64,000 bases of DNA from Pelecanus crispus (GCF_030463565.1 NC_134643.1:79791721-79855720), one strand, 5' to 3'. Positions 1 to 13,552 are shown, counted from the first letter of the stretch. Made by a program: numbers and translations. The notes: a model not told the origin generated them from the sequence alone.

Positions 1-3000
1 GAAACAGACTGTCAGCACAAAAAATTCAGCTACGAGAAGTCAGCATTAAAAACAATCATATTGTTTGTCTGAGGTACAGTGTTGCCCCAAGGAAAGTCAA
101 CAGGGGTTTTCCTGTCCATTTCTGTAGCTGGAATTCATCCTTTCGTTATAATTTGAATTTATAGTATGAGTTTTAATTGAATGAAAGTTAACATTATTTT
201 TTTTTAAAAGGAAAAAGATCAGGGAAGTAAAGCCCAGAGGAAAAAGTCGAGGAATAAAGCCAAGAGTACAGATGGTACATTTTATATCAACGTCTTTTCA
301 CTTCATTCTTCTCATACACTTTTTTCCACACTTCTGGTTGATTGAGCTGAGCTTGCAAAACTCTGAAAGTAGTGACCAAGCCTTTGCAATTTCCAGCCAT
401 CAATATGCTTGCTGGTCATTCCAGCCCCAAATTAAAATCTTCCAGTAGAAAAAGGCCCATAATGGTGCTGCTGTGGGTTTTTACACAACAGACCTTGATA
501 ACATCAGCTGTGAGGCTGATTGTAGTTTAATTGCAATCACCATTTTCAGCCAGTGTGTTGATTCTTGGCTTGCACCTTTGTAGACTGTAGTCACTGAAAC
601 GATAGAGCTTATTTGCCGGCCACTCACAGCTGAATTGAAAGACATACGCAGTAATACCCGAAATTAGAGTCCGTGTGACTGATTTCTGTGGCTGTAGCTG
701 GCTGAGCAGTAGGTGTAAGTGGGGCAACTGTGTCAGCTCCGCTGAAATACTGATTTACAGCAGCTCTTGTTGTCAGTCCTGAGGAGGAACTGCCATTCCC
801 TTCACGGAGCAAGTTCATGCTGTGTGAGAAATGAATTTTACCCACACTCACAAATAAGTTAAAGTACAGTCACTTAGAAAAGGAGGGCAGTTATATTAAT
901 GTGTTATTTACAATGCACCTGTGATGCATGATCCTGTGTTTTACCCTATATTTTTGAATACTCACTAGTATTTGGACAATTAGCCTCTCGCCAGAAGTGG
1001 CATTTTGGATTTGAGCAAATTCCAAAATAGCTGTTCTTTCAAGCGGCGTCACCAGCCATGCCGCAGCTCTTCCTCCTCTGCCTCATGTACAGAATATACC
1101 TGGAAATTACACTGCCCTGTGGCTCAGAGCAGTTTGAGCTGAATCTGGATTTGTGGCAGCTTGGGGGTCCAAAAACCTCTGGAGTTGTGTTTCTTTCCAT
1201 GCTGGTCAGGAGGTCTGTAAAGCTACAATGTGATGGTTATGTCTGGAAAAGTATTTTGGGTGGTTCAGTGTGGTTCCCCTCAGAGACTTGTATTGCTGTT
1301 TTCTCTATAGCGAGGTGGAGGGATGGGTAAGTAGTATGCGCCTGAGAAAACTGTAAAGTAGTTCTGAAATTCTGCCTCTGGGAATTGCCTGGTTTAAGGC
1401 ATGGCATCAATACTTGATACAAAAGGCTATATGAATTCTTGATTTGCTTTACCTGCCAAAATAACATACCGATTGCTCAGCTGGTGCAAGGAATAGGCTT
1501 AAATTACAGTCTCCTGGAACTTCTGTACAACAGCATCATGGGCTGGTTTTTTTCAGGCATTCTCTTTTTCCCTTTCCCCTGAACCTACAGATAGTTTAAG
1601 ATATACAGGATATTAGATGAAAGCTAGATAAATGTAATTCACAAGTTTAAAAAAAATAATAATTTGTACTTCATACATGCATTGATGGAGTAGCTGAGCT
1701 TTGATCATCAAAGTTAGGTCAATTTAAATAAAAAAGGCAGTGGAATTTTATTCTAAAATAACCCCCTCAAATTCTGAAGAATAGCACTATGATGTTGGTT
1801 TATTATCCCAGATAATCAAATTATCACAGTTTATAGGTAAAACAGAGGACTTTTTTCTTTTTGCTAGCATAGAAATGTTGAAGCAGGATCTCCAAGCAAA
1901 GCACTATTTTCATACCCTTAGGCGTGTAATCTTTTGAGAAGCAAATAGCTATTATTACCTTTTCTGTCCATAATATCTGTCTAAAATCAGTGGGATTTCT
2001 CATATACTTTAAATAAGAGGATTAAGAATCTTCAATTTGCCTTTTAAGCAGGGAGGGGAAAAAAGCCACAATTCATGACAAGGCCTATTATTTTAGGTAC
2101 GTACTTGGATACTATCCACTTCCAGCTGAGATCAGTTGGTCATAGCTTTTGGAAGACCTCAATGTCCTGACCACTCCAGCAGTTTTGGCAGACGCTCCTA
2201 ATATAAACCCAGCTATATCAAGAAAACTCTACGCTGATATAGCTTGCTTTGCTCAGAGCAGTTTTTCCTATACTAATACAACATCTAGCTGTGTCCACAG
2301 GAGTTTTAGTTGGTATAGCATGTTCGTAGCCAGTGTACTATGCTCATATCTTGTGGTTTTGCTATACGTCCTTCACTTCAAATTTGTTCATGTGCCATCT
2401 CCCAGATGCATGCGTGTCACTGAAAAGGTTGCTTTCCCTACCTAGCCCCCAGGTACTAAAAATATCAGTTCATGGCTCTGTAGCCTACAAGCTGTGGATC
2501 ATTTCTCCCATTCTGCAGGCTGTCTGCTGAGCTGCTTATGTGTGCGCTCCTTAACACGCTGCAGTCAAAATGCACTGACTTTGCACAACACTGTTATTTA
2601 AACTAACACCTCTAATTTTGACTAAAGTAAGTGGTAACAGAATGAAGCTCACACCTGTAGAGAAGACAAAAGATGGGAGTGTAAGGGGATTACTTAGTTC
2701 TCTCAAACACAGGAAAGATTAACCTGAAAATACGTATTTTTAAACACATGCAGTTATTTATATCCTTGCAAAGTGGGTATGACATGCCACAAAACAAAAG
2801 CAAGAGCAGTTTGTACCCAGGATAAACTGAGTCAAAAAGGAGATCTATATATTCCTAGTTAGATTTAGCAGTGTGTTAGAGCTGGTACTAATGACTATGC
2901 AAGTGCAAGGCATGAAGAACCATACTCAGAATGTGGACACGGATGTGTGTGAATACCTCTGAGCATCTGTGTGTATGTATGTATATTTTTTTTAAATTTT

Positions 3001-3649
3001 TTTTCCTAATAGTGTTTTGTGTTTATTGATCAGTGATTTAAAAAATAAAAATCTTTAAATTATGAAGGTGTTTGTTTTGGGGTTAGAAGTCACACAATGA
3101 TAAATTCTGTGCCACACCAAGATACCCGCTCTGGGGTTGTTTATTGTGTTAATAGTCATCTCAGAGAGGCACTTCAAGACCAGCTCAGGACAGGCAGTGA
3201 TACTATGACCATCATTTGAAGTCCTCAAGAAAGAATTTCCAGTATTTCTAAATGATGCATTTAAGACTTTTCTGGGCCTTACAGGACAGCTGCTCTCCAA
3301 AGGTGATCACTGCAGATCACACAGCGTATTTCAAACCTTTTTCTGTCACCTCTTCAGTGCTGGGGCCCAGAACTACTTGCACTGTGTGTGCTCATGGAAA
3401 CTCTCTTATCCTCTTTAGTGATAGGTGTAGCTCTTAGCATTGGTGTCAATGAATCGCTCCCCCCAAAGAAAACAAAACAGAAAAGGGAAATGTGCAAGAA
3501 GAAATGTTCATTTTTATCAGTGATGAGATGGAACAGCACTTGTTTCACTTCTGCGTGTGTTGTGTATGAGCTTATTAGTGCACTCTTGAGAAATAATTAC
3601 TAGAACAGCAGTATGTGCAATACTACTTTTTGTTCATCTTTTGTTGCAG

Positions 3650-3787
3650 AGCTGCCTTGTTTGCAAGGGGCTGACTTTTTTCAACCAAATTGTATCGCCT
3701 GTCAAGAATTGTCATGTGACTCTTGGAAACCTGCTGCAGAGTCTTCCTTGTTTGCTGTTCAGTCCTGTTTTCTTCTCCCTTTACCAG
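3650..3787 (+). other. Exon-like segment with strong splice sites, unknown gene
   Basis: The segment has a long pyrimidine tract ending ttttgttgcag at its left edge and CCAG|gtaagc at its right edge. It is 138 nt, a multiple of three. Two of the forward frames are open across it. One reads SCLVCKGLTFFNQIVSPVKN and continues to a Tyr-Gln end; I do not recognise it. It could be an exon of a long non-coding RNA, a distal leader exon, or chance. Confidence 0.2.
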
Positions 3788-5103
3788 GTAAGCTCATATT
3801 TCTGCAACACTATTTGCAACTGGAAAACGTTTCCAATTTCAGACACCTGGAGAGTTCGTTTTGTTGGACTCACTAGGGTTAACATCTGTCTTCCAAAATT
3901 TTCCACAGAACCAACTGTATTTTCTGCCATAGAAAAATATCTGAATAACAAAGCAGTACTTCGTGATTTTTAATGTCAGCTTGTGTCAGTCTACATCCCT
4001 CTAGCTTTAGTGCAGCTTAAAAAATGGTATGCATGGACTTTCAGCTGCAAATCTATTTACAGCTGAATCAGGGTTGTGAGCAAGCAATACAGAAAATTGC
4101 TTGAATTTCTGCTCTCTGAGAGGAGCCTCTAAATAACTTTGTGTCCTTGGGAAAAAAAAACGCTGAAGTAGAGAGCCAGAATGGGTGATGCAAAAACCTG
4201 AGTGTTACCCGCCACGGCGACCTCGAGCTGAGTGAGAGGGTTCAGATACTGTTCAGCAAGATCATAGTCAGACAACCGTTGCAGAAACAGAGTAAGCTGC
4301 CCTGGCTGACTGTGCACTGAAGCGTATGAGGAATTCTGAAATGACCTATATATGATTGATGTACGTGTGGGTGTGGCAAGAAGCGGCACCGAACAGCTGA
4401 GTGGTAGTAATATCTTACACAGCTGCAGCTATTTCTGCAGAGGTGCTTGGCGCAACCCTCTAGAGTTCCTTATTATTCATTGCTAGAATTGGATCCACGT
4501 TTGAGATTCAAGGTTTTTAGGAAGGAGGAAATTTTACCGATTTCTTGAAATCACTTTCAGTAAAGGCTAGTTATTAATGGAGAGTGTGTATGGGAGTGCG
4601 TGTGTGCATTTATGTGAAAGGAAAGTAAATGTGCTTAATCTGTCTTTGATGTTGTTCTGTTTTTCTTTTAACATTATCATTGCATGTAGTAGCTTTTATT
4701 TTTTCACAGCAACTTAGAAATTTTCTCAGAAAACAAGTGCCAGTTTCCTCCTCCAAAAAATTTTTCTTCCTGAACATATTAAGAGACTTATTTTCTCTTA
4801 AAAAATTATTTACTTTATCACTAAGCTGCAGAATCTAACCTGTGCCATGGCTTCAACTTTTTTTTCTGTGTTTTCTAAGCAAAGAGGTCTTTTCTGAAGG
4901 GTTCACTCTTGAAAACTTCTGTTTTGATTTACTTGGCGGTAATGCATGCTTTCTTCCCAGTTTGTGTCAGACGGTAAATGATGGGAATGCTTATTCCATG
5001 CTACTTCATTGCAGTGGTAGTTGGATTTTGTTACAGTGGTTACTTGGTCTCATCTCAAGCTGCAGGGGTAAATGGTACCCTATAATCTGCAGCTCCCGCC
5101 GGA

Positions 5104-5130
5104 GCCTTGCACCATAATCCAGTGCAAGGC
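5104..5130. repeat. Perfect 9-bp hairpin
   Basis: GCCTTGCAC and GTGCAAGGC pair around a nine-base loop (cataatcca) in upstream non-coding DNA. It may be chance. Confidence 0.6.
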
Positions 5131-8100
5131 TGTGACCTACAGCAGAATTTAGCTTGGTCTTCAAACTGGCCACAGCTGTTTAGAAGTGAGAGAAATCATT
5201 TTCACTTGTGCTGCACTTTTTTCCCCAAGGATTTCCTGGGTGTTGTTACCTACTGCCAGTCTGGATTCCCCAAAAAGAGCGTTAGCAGCACCAGTAGCAG
5301 AGAGGGGGTGTTTGACAGCTATGCATTGTACAGCAGGAACTTGATAGTCCCAGGTCATGAAGAGTATGGGTATGGGCATTGCTCTTCTTGTAAGTGATTC
5401 CTCTGGAAAAGTTGAGGGAAGAATCTGAGTATAACTCAGTCACGAAATCCCTGCTACCTCTGCCCATGTTATTTCAAGCATACCCAGAAAATTTCTGCTC
5501 ATGAACTTTACAACATTCTCTAAAACAAATACCCACATCTGCTGTTAACTAAGTTAGCAATCTACCAACTAATCTGTTACCAAAGATGAGTTCTGTAAGC
5601 AGCAACTCCAGATACTGCTGTTCAGAGGATGCAGCCATCGCCAGCAGAACTAAAAGCTGCTCTAATGCTTTACTGAAGTATTTCGAAAAGTTCACTGTGA
5701 ACGCTCCATCTTTGTTTTGTTCATTGTTAAACTTTTTATTCTTGGTATTGTAAATAACTGCCCCTCACAGTAAATAGAGAGACATGTGCTTGCCTTCTGT
5801 TTTTAGTGGAGCATTTGCAAACTACCCTACTGTAAACTGTTTATAGATTACGATGTAATCTGTAACCTTACTATGATGGACAGTCAGATCAGAGTTCCTG
5901 CCATGTGAGGAGGCATTAGTAGACATTACCCCTTGAGCAACTCGCCACCACCCTGACAGAGTGTTTGCTGACTGGAAATACCAATGCATTATGAAAAAAC
6001 ACTGCCTGCCTGCTGCAAACCCAGCGTTTTATAACCACTTGGGTTTTTTTTATTGCAAAAGCCGTAACTTCTCGGTTGCTGGCAATATAACAGACTTTAA
6101 GTGATGCTTATGGTTTTAAGCGCAGCACTGTATTCAAAGTTTGTATTCCAACAGTGTGCATATTTTCACAGTTACATTTATTATTTGCTCTTCATTGTGG
6201 TATGATATAATTTAAAGGTCTTAGGAGTCTGGTCCTACTGTAACAGGGACGATAGAAAACACGCATTGAATGTTTCAGGCCCCTGTTTACATCTGCAGGC
6301 CATGGCCTTTGTAATCATTGTACATAGGCTTTACTTTCTGGGTGTGTAGAGTCCCATATTATTCCACAGAAATGTCAAAGGTTTCAAATCGGGCACATAC
6401 AGAAGTCTTGGCATGGCAGGGGCCTAATCAGAAACAGCAAAGTAACGTGTTTGCTGTGCTCACAAGGAGACAGAAGTCAGTGGGAGAGTGAGGAGATAAT
6501 AAAGGAGGTTAGCAATGTTTACTGTGTCACAGTTGATAAGCACTCAATCTTTTAGTAATTACTATTATGAGAAGTCCCTGGTAAAGCTGTAACTCTTTAT
6601 TTGCTCCCTTTTTTCTCCTCCTCCAATACAAAGAGGAGAACCTGACAGTATATTTATTGTTCAGTTCTCCTTGTCCACTGCTGGAGTGGGCGTTATTCTC
6701 GGCTCAACTCTTCCCTAGAATCTCAGCTGATTCCCTAGCCAGAAGATGCTCTTAACCAGCAAATCCCATTTGCTTTTCTGTTGAGGCTGTCCCACGAAGG
6801 CTGCAGACTTTCCCCTTTTCTCCCAATCCCTCAATGCCTTTGGTCAGCAGCAGACTCTCCTAGAAATACTCCTAATTTAGTATCTCCCTACTTGAAATAC
6901 CAACTGAGCTTGTAAACCAAAGATGTCTCGCAAAGGTCTCTTCATCTAGGGTCAGAGCATGTACTTGAGGAAGTGAAACATTCATTAGTTGGATGCCAGA
7001 TTGTTTACATTTATATCATGATCAACCAGGCAGTAAGAGACTGGGGATGGCATTAATCTCCTCTAATTTTAGGTATTTACAGCTTGGAATACCATATCCA
7101 TATCTGAACTACTCACATTATGTTCTCCTTATAATTGGTGGAGAGAACAGGCGCGCCCCTTTTTAACTGACCAATTTTAAATATCCTTTATAGGGTGCAA
7201 TGAAGTGGACCCTGCTTGTGCCTGGTTTTCCCCAGCAACTACAGAATAAGGCCTGGATTTTCCTGTATATCTCTACTTGTGCTTGTACACATCTCTCACA
7301 TCGCTCTCCTGATGTCCATTACCCCATTTCCTAGTAGATAGTGCTGAATGAGCTTAAAAAATGGAAAGGCCAAGCTAGAGTGGCTGAACTTTATCACAAG
7401 AGTGTCTTAATTGCACCTTCCAGTTCTGACCTCGCAGGTCACTACGCTGCTGTCACTGCGGTCACAAGTGTCTCCTCTCTCTTCACAGCTCTCATGGAGA
7501 ATTTAATCAAAAGGAAGGAATTACTTCAAATGTTATTTCCAGTTTTCTTCCTGTTACTTACTTACCATCTCAGTAAAATACAGACAGTACTAAAGTGTAG
7601 ATAAAAGCATAAATACTCTATCGATCTGCGTATCTAGCTGTATGTAAAATAACTATCAACTATATAACAGCTGGTGTCTTACATTTATTACATTTAATTT
7701 TGCTCTAAGTAAAGGAAGGTGAAAATGGTATCTTTCATTCCTGTTTTTTTCCCTAACTCCACACAAAGGCAACCCAACCAACTTTCATAGAGCTGAGCAA
7801 AGGAGGACAGGTCACCTCACAGAGGTTTGAATAATCTTCCAAAAGTTAAATAATGAGGATTACCAAAATAAGGGCTTAAAAATCATATACCAGGCACAAA
7901 AAATCATGATGTGGGCTTGAAAATTGATTATTTTGTATTTCTTTAGAACTTGTGTTCTGCTTTTGAACTGAAATTGGACTGTTTCAGCACCTGATATTGA
8001 AGACTAGGTAGCATTAAAAAGTAGTAAGAAAAGTATGTAGATAAATGCAAATGAGTCCTGGTCACATTTTCATTAAACCTCTTAACTAGTACTTAACAAA

Positions 8101-9899
8101 GTATCTAATAATTTTGGATCCCTTTGGTTTTGGCCCTCTCATAGGGAAAAATTGTTACACAGTATTAAGGAGTTAATCTTTAAAATTGAGGCTCTTTTTT
8201 TTTTTTTTTTTTAACACTACTGGGTACCAACAGTAGAGTTGGAAAGCCTTTTGCCTTTAAAAAAAAAAACTTGAAAACATTTGAACCAAGAAGATTTTCT
8301 GTTGAAAGCATAGGTAGGAAGCAAAGTTCTACAGTAAATGAACAGTGAAAATTTCTGTTTTATTCCAGCAGAGTAAGTTTAGATGCATTTACGTTTCGTA
8401 TGACACGCTAAATTCTTGTACTAAAACCAAGGAAACCCAAATGGAGTCAATGAACCAAAAACCTAGATTAAAACCAGCTGTTTATCTTTATGCCAGTCTG
8501 AGTCAAAAGTTCAATTCTGGATATGCTCCTTCCTCACAATGTTCAAATCTGGATCCAAAAGTTTCTGTTGGAGACAATCTCTAAAACAGATGACTAATAA
8601 AACTAACATCATGACACGCACATATATACACGTACATATCTCCTTTTTAACATGCAGAGTATTAGCTGAGGGCCAGGATTGGTTTAGATTTATTTTATGT
8701 ATAAAGTGATTCAACTCCCCCTTCCTTGTCCTCTTCCCTTTTCCCAGTCTGCCCAAATCTTTGTGTTGGCTCCTATTGCTGCATAGCCAAATATTGCAGA
8801 AAGGAAGATGGCTTTTTTTTTAAATTATTTTTTTTATTTTTTACCAGAAAGATTAGAAGTTTTTACTTTTTCTCCCTATGTTCATCAATCAAATTAAACA
8901 GACAGCTTAAAAATTGATGCAAGCAAATGGCATCCAGAGTGCCCTTGTGCATTTTATAATTTCACCCAGCTGTGATTACAGTACCACAGAACATATTTTT
9001 GCATTTTCTTTTCTTTCAGTACACTTCACTGGTGATTCACTCCCTAGAAGGGATTCACCCCTTTTAGGAGAGAGAGAATTTACTGGTTTTATGACCTTTT
9101 ATTTCTGCAGTAGAAATGGGTGAACTCACTTGGAATAAATATGAACCAAGCCAAAACATTACACAGGACAAAATTAATTCCAAATCTGACCTTTCGGAGT
9201 CTTAGAGGAAAAAAGAAGAAAAGGGGCAAAAAACCCCAAGGTTGCTTCCCTCTATCTTTTGACCAGGCACCAAAATATCACCACAGGGACTAAAGTTTTA
9301 TGGATGTGTGTCCTGGTGAAAAGCAGATGAATGGCAAGGTTGGAAGGCTGGCAGTGCTATGGCCGCTTTTTCAGCCTGGAGCATGGTGGGGGAGCCCCTG
9401 TGGCGCCTGGAAATGCCCGGATGCCCCGGCTGGTTTGAAGCCGCTGGTACGCCTTGCCGATCCGACCCACCTCACCACCACCGGCTTGTGGTGGCTGTGG
9501 CTCAAAAGGGTGGGAAGGAAAAAATCAACACTTAAAAACATAATGCTGTTTTGCCCCCCATTCAATGCCAGGCGGTGGGGAACCGCAAAAGTGCGAGGCA
9601 AGGAGGTTTTTATTCGCTTGCCGGGGACATGAGAGTGACCTGTGGGAAGCATCTCCCATCAGGGAGGGGTACAGGGGACCCTCAGGAGCTGGCTCCAGAT
9701 TTTTGTCCCCCTCTAAACAGGGGGTGACACGCCGCTGCTCCTGGGAGCCGCCTGAGCGAGCAGGGGACCAGGGACAGGCCCTGCCTGTTGTGTTTGCCCT
9801 GCTGCTGCTGCCCCTCTCGCGCCATCTGGAAAACCAAAGGACAGACATCTTTTATTAGAAAAACCACACGTGGCAGAACAGCAGTCGGTGTTTAAATGT

Positions 9900-10490
9900 T
9901 TGCGGGGGTTAAGCTGTTTCAGTCACGGGGCCGCCGGCCTCAGCCGTCAGGCGGCGGGGTCTCGGCGGGCCGCCCTGGCTGCCATTTTGTGTCGCCTCCC
10001 CCGAGGCCGGCGCGGCCGCCCGGCCGGCAGGGGGCGCGGCGGCGGCCGGCACTCCCCGCCCTGCCGCCGGTGTCGGGCCGAGGAGCGGAGCGGAGCGGGG
10101 CAGGCCCGGCCCGGCCGGCGGGCGGGCGGTCGCCTCCGGCGGGCAGGAATAAACCCGCTTCCTTTGCCGGCCGCTCCTCAGGTCGGGCGGCGGATACATG
10201 CGTCCTGCCCGAAGGAGGCCGGAGCAAGTCATGAGGGGCTCTGTCAAAAAGTTAAAATCTGGTTAAAAGCAACGTGGCTGGGGGCACGTCCTCCCAGGTG
10301 TTATGATGCCTCTTTATTGGGTTTTTTTGTGGTTTATGTGGCTGTTTTCAGGGCTTTCTCCCCACGCGCCCATGGGTGGCGGTGCTTAGTGCCGCCACAG
10401 CAGCCCCCATGCCGCTGAGGGGGACGCACAGGCCCAGCCCGGCCCGGCCGCCCTCCCAGGCGCCTGCATCACCTCAGGTCTTCAGCCCTT
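9900..10490. promoter_or_regulatory. CpG island, candidate upstream promoter
   Basis: The core from about 9925 to 10230 is very GC-rich, with dense CpG and many GGCGGG/GGCCGG-type motifs that fit Sp1-family sites. A weaker GC-rich shoulder lies at 10365-10480. It stands out against an otherwise AT-rich flank. Such islands usually mark promoters. It lies 9.3 kb upstream of the first PRR5 coding exon, and PRR5 is known in mammals to use several first exons, so a distal non-coding first exon is plausible. A divergent non-coding transcript is also possible. No strong splice donor or coding exon could be assigned; long open frames here on both strands are a by-product of the base composition. Confidence 0.65.
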
Positions 10491-12289
10491 CGGCCATCAT
10501 CAGGCTGCAACCTGGCATGTGGTGCAGATGGGCTGAAACAAAAAAAAAAAAAATAGTGGGCTGACACAAACGGGTTTGTCAGATTTTAAGAGTCAGGGTG
10601 AGCAAAGGCTGCGGTTTCTCCGTGAGGCCGAGCTTTGTCCGTCCTCCTGTGATCCTCCCCTCAGCGATCACTCTGTCTCACCATGAAAGTGTCAAGTTGG
10701 TGAAGTTTGGTACCAACCTATTTATAAAGACCAAAATATCTTAACAGGACTTGAGACAGAGATTTGAGCGTGGGGCTCACCACAGTCCAGGCTTCCCCGC
10801 TCATGAGAGGTTTTCAGTTTGTTTAATTTTTCCAATGACATTCCCAAAATGGAGTGTGCTCTTCAGGAAGAGATTCGAGCAAGTGCTGGCTGCAAGCCTG
10901 GGACTACCTGGCCTATGGCTTTCTGTATGAAGGAGCCATGCCTCCTAGAAACATGGCCCAGGGCTTTTGGTAGCAGGATCCCTGTGGTCCAGTGGAGCAC
11001 CTGGGAGCCTTGTTCGAGATAAGTCCTTCAACCTTTCTGCTTTGGAGCGGGGGAGCTCAGTCTGCGTGGGCTTTCAAACTGCTGGCCATAGAACAGCAAG
11101 CCTGAAAGACCCTGGATGGCCTACAGCTCCTGATGCCATGAAGCCTAAAACGTTTGTGGTCCCAGCGTTTTTTTGAGAAGGAAAAAGGAAAAAAACCAGG
11201 AATTTTAGTTTTTCATACGTTTAGAGAACTTGACATATTTTGCAATGAAAAGTTAATATAGCCTGAGTTTGGAGAACAGATCATTTGAAATGACTAAAGG
11301 AAGCCTGGTGAACAAGAAAGCTGGAGCAGCAGGACTAATCAGGAAAGAGAGACAGGAAGGATACCACAAAGCTGCTGAAGAAGCACAAACCTTCTGAATG
11401 ACACCTGTTCTTCCACCACATCCTTCAGTAGCTTGAGGAGGCTGGTGTTTATGCTGACTTTAGGAAGGGAGTAGTACCTTGACTAATTACCTAGTTGTTG
11501 CTACCTTGTGGGGAAAAAAAATGTTTTCTGGAAGGAAATGTAATGGAATTTGCCCTACCTCCTCAATAATGAGGCATTCCTTCCAGGTGATAACTCAAAC
11601 GGTGATGTCATGGTGATGTCTGATTGAAGATTGAGACTGGCTGATGAGCTGGAGTGAGAGTGAAAGCAGTTTTTCCAAACCTTGCCGTGGAGTCTAAAAA
11701 GTTCCAGCACTCTGCCCTTTGAGATAAGTTATTTCCCATAGCATCCTCAGAAAACAGTGACATGATACATACTGGGAGGTCATAGTGCTGGACCTGCTGA
11801 CCTGGTGAAATGAAGATTTAAAGATACAAGTGTAAAATAGTTACCATGATGAAGGCCTTTTTTACCCTTGCTGTTTCCACTGCCTGGTATCTCAGTCTGC
11901 AGGGACTGTCTCAGCATGTGTGTATGAAAAGATGGCAAAAGGTCCCCATTTTTAAGTTCCTAATGAACGCTCCGCCATTCTGAATGCTACAGAGCCCAAC
12001 TACACAGCTAGATGTTGCAATTTTGGATTATCTTTAGACTCTCTCTGGCGATTTTTCCATTCAGAAAAATATCCTTGTGATGCAAAGGGAGAATGATAAA
12101 TTTTCTGAAAGAATCCTTTTGTATTGAAGGCCAGGCTTTTGTGACTTTTACAGGAGTACAAGATTTCTTCCAGAGAGCTATAGTACCACTTCAGTAACAG
12201 CAGCATAGTACCACCAGAGTCAAAGATCCCCCAAATTTGCAGAGCTGTCTCTTGCATTGCTCAGTACTGAAGTGACCTCCCTGACTTAT

Positions 12290-12327
12290 TGTCATGGTTT
12301 AACTCTATCCCAGCCGAAACCAGGACA
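12290..12327 (-). mobile_element. 38-bp remnant of an avian ERVL-type LTR, both termini joined
   Basis: Read on the minus strand, the first 29 bases match the start of an LTR family common in birds (TGTCCTGGTTTCGGCTGG and on), and the last bases match its end (GTTAAACCATGACA). The several hundred bases that normally lie between are missing. The element keeps terminal TG and CA. The flanking five bases are cttat and tttat, a likely target-site duplication with one difference. The family assignment is from memory of the consensus. No viral coding sequence is present. Confidence 0.6.
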
Positions 12328-12414
12328 TTTATGCACAGGAGGTGGCAGTAATCTCAAGGTATGGTTCATGGGTCCAGCCATGCTCACATTCTCATAGAGA
12401 GAGAATATCACATA

Positions 12415-12454
12415 AGTGATATCCTGGCTTTGAGACTAAAGCCAGGATATCGCT
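12415..12454. repeat. Inverted repeat, 17-bp stem with 6-nt loop
   Basis: The arms 12415-12431 and 12438-12454 (core GATATCCTGGCTTT and its reverse complement) pair with one mismatch around the loop gagact. It lies 90 bp from the LTR remnant. Its origin is not clear. Confidence 0.8.
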
Positions 12455-13552
12455 CATAACTAACAGCTGGCCACCAGTGCAGTTTATTAGAAACTCAGCT
12501 AGTTACTGAAGTGGGTTCTTTATCTTGGTGACCTTCCAAGGCAATCAGAGCCTTCTGGGAAGACCTTGAATCAGAAATGTTTGGATATAGGAAAAATAGC
12601 ACTGTGCAGCACACAATTCTGATCTCCCAGGGTTCACAGATTTGGAAGGCGCTGTACCATATATAACTGCAGAAGACAGCACTGAGATACTGTAGCTGCT
12701 GCATCAAGGTCATGGTGTTCTGGGATCCAATTAAAATTGCAAGATAGGCAGTTTAGGAAAGAATTCACATAGAGCTGAGGGGGGGAAAAAGTCATATGCA
12801 TTACAAGCTCAGTTACTTTGTAAGATTTATTTTCCACTATCTCATGATCTTGTAATAAGAGCACAAAGTATTTTAAACATTTGATTTGCTTATTGATCAG
12901 AACTCTGAGACCTTAGTTTCTAAATCACAGTTATAGGTTTGACTTCCATTTAACAGCAAAGTTGGGGGCTTGCCTTGGAGTATCCGCTGGTTGCAGTGGG
13001 TTGTGAGTTCAGTGAGTGGGCAGCAGTGAAACCTGGAACAGGCACCTCTGATGCTCGGAAACCCACCTCCTTCCTTGGAGGTGATGTGAATAGAAAAGGT
13101 GGCAATGTCGCAGGTCCTGTAATCCAGAGCATTGATCCTCACCTCCTCCAACATAACTGTCATGCTCATTCAGATCACTGTGCTGTCTTTAATTCCCAGA
13201 ACCTGTAAAGAGATAATGAGGAATGATATTGCAAGCCAGGGGAATTGCCATTTGATGGAAAGCTTGATATTTTGGATGGGGGTGTAACAGGCCTATTCCT
13301 GTCCTAATTCTCTCCAAATTCCTATCTCCTGAAGGGCAAGGATAAAAGATTTAGCTGTCTACTGTATTTTAAGAACTGCTTATATTGTTACGCTCTGTAA
13401 ACCAAAAACTGCTGCTGGCAAAGGGGAAGGGATTTCATGGATGCTTTGAGCAAAGTTTTCCTTACAGGTATTGCTAGATTCATGACCTGTATTAGATTAG
13501 GCTGGTGACTGGGGACTTAGATTCTGAGTTCTGGGCCCTGTTTTGCCAGCTG

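Larger units (their letters stand above)
1..9899. other. Upstream non-coding region
   Basis: I find no recognisable protein in this stretch on either strand. It is mostly AT-rich single-copy sequence with short homopolymer runs, for example a T run at about 8193-8212. An exon-like segment at 3650-3787 and a 9-bp hairpin at 5104-5130 are listed separately. From about 9300 the base composition rises toward the CpG island. Confidence 0.6.

Noticed and set aside
8860-9123. Short forward open frames near poly-T
   Set aside because: They are Phe-rich because of T runs and have no recognisable content.
9870-10418. 182-codon and overlapping 112-codon open frames in the CpG island, on both strands
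   Set aside because: High GC lowers stop-codon frequency. The products are Gly/Arg/Pro/Ala-rich with no recognisable domain, and several frames on both strands are open at once.
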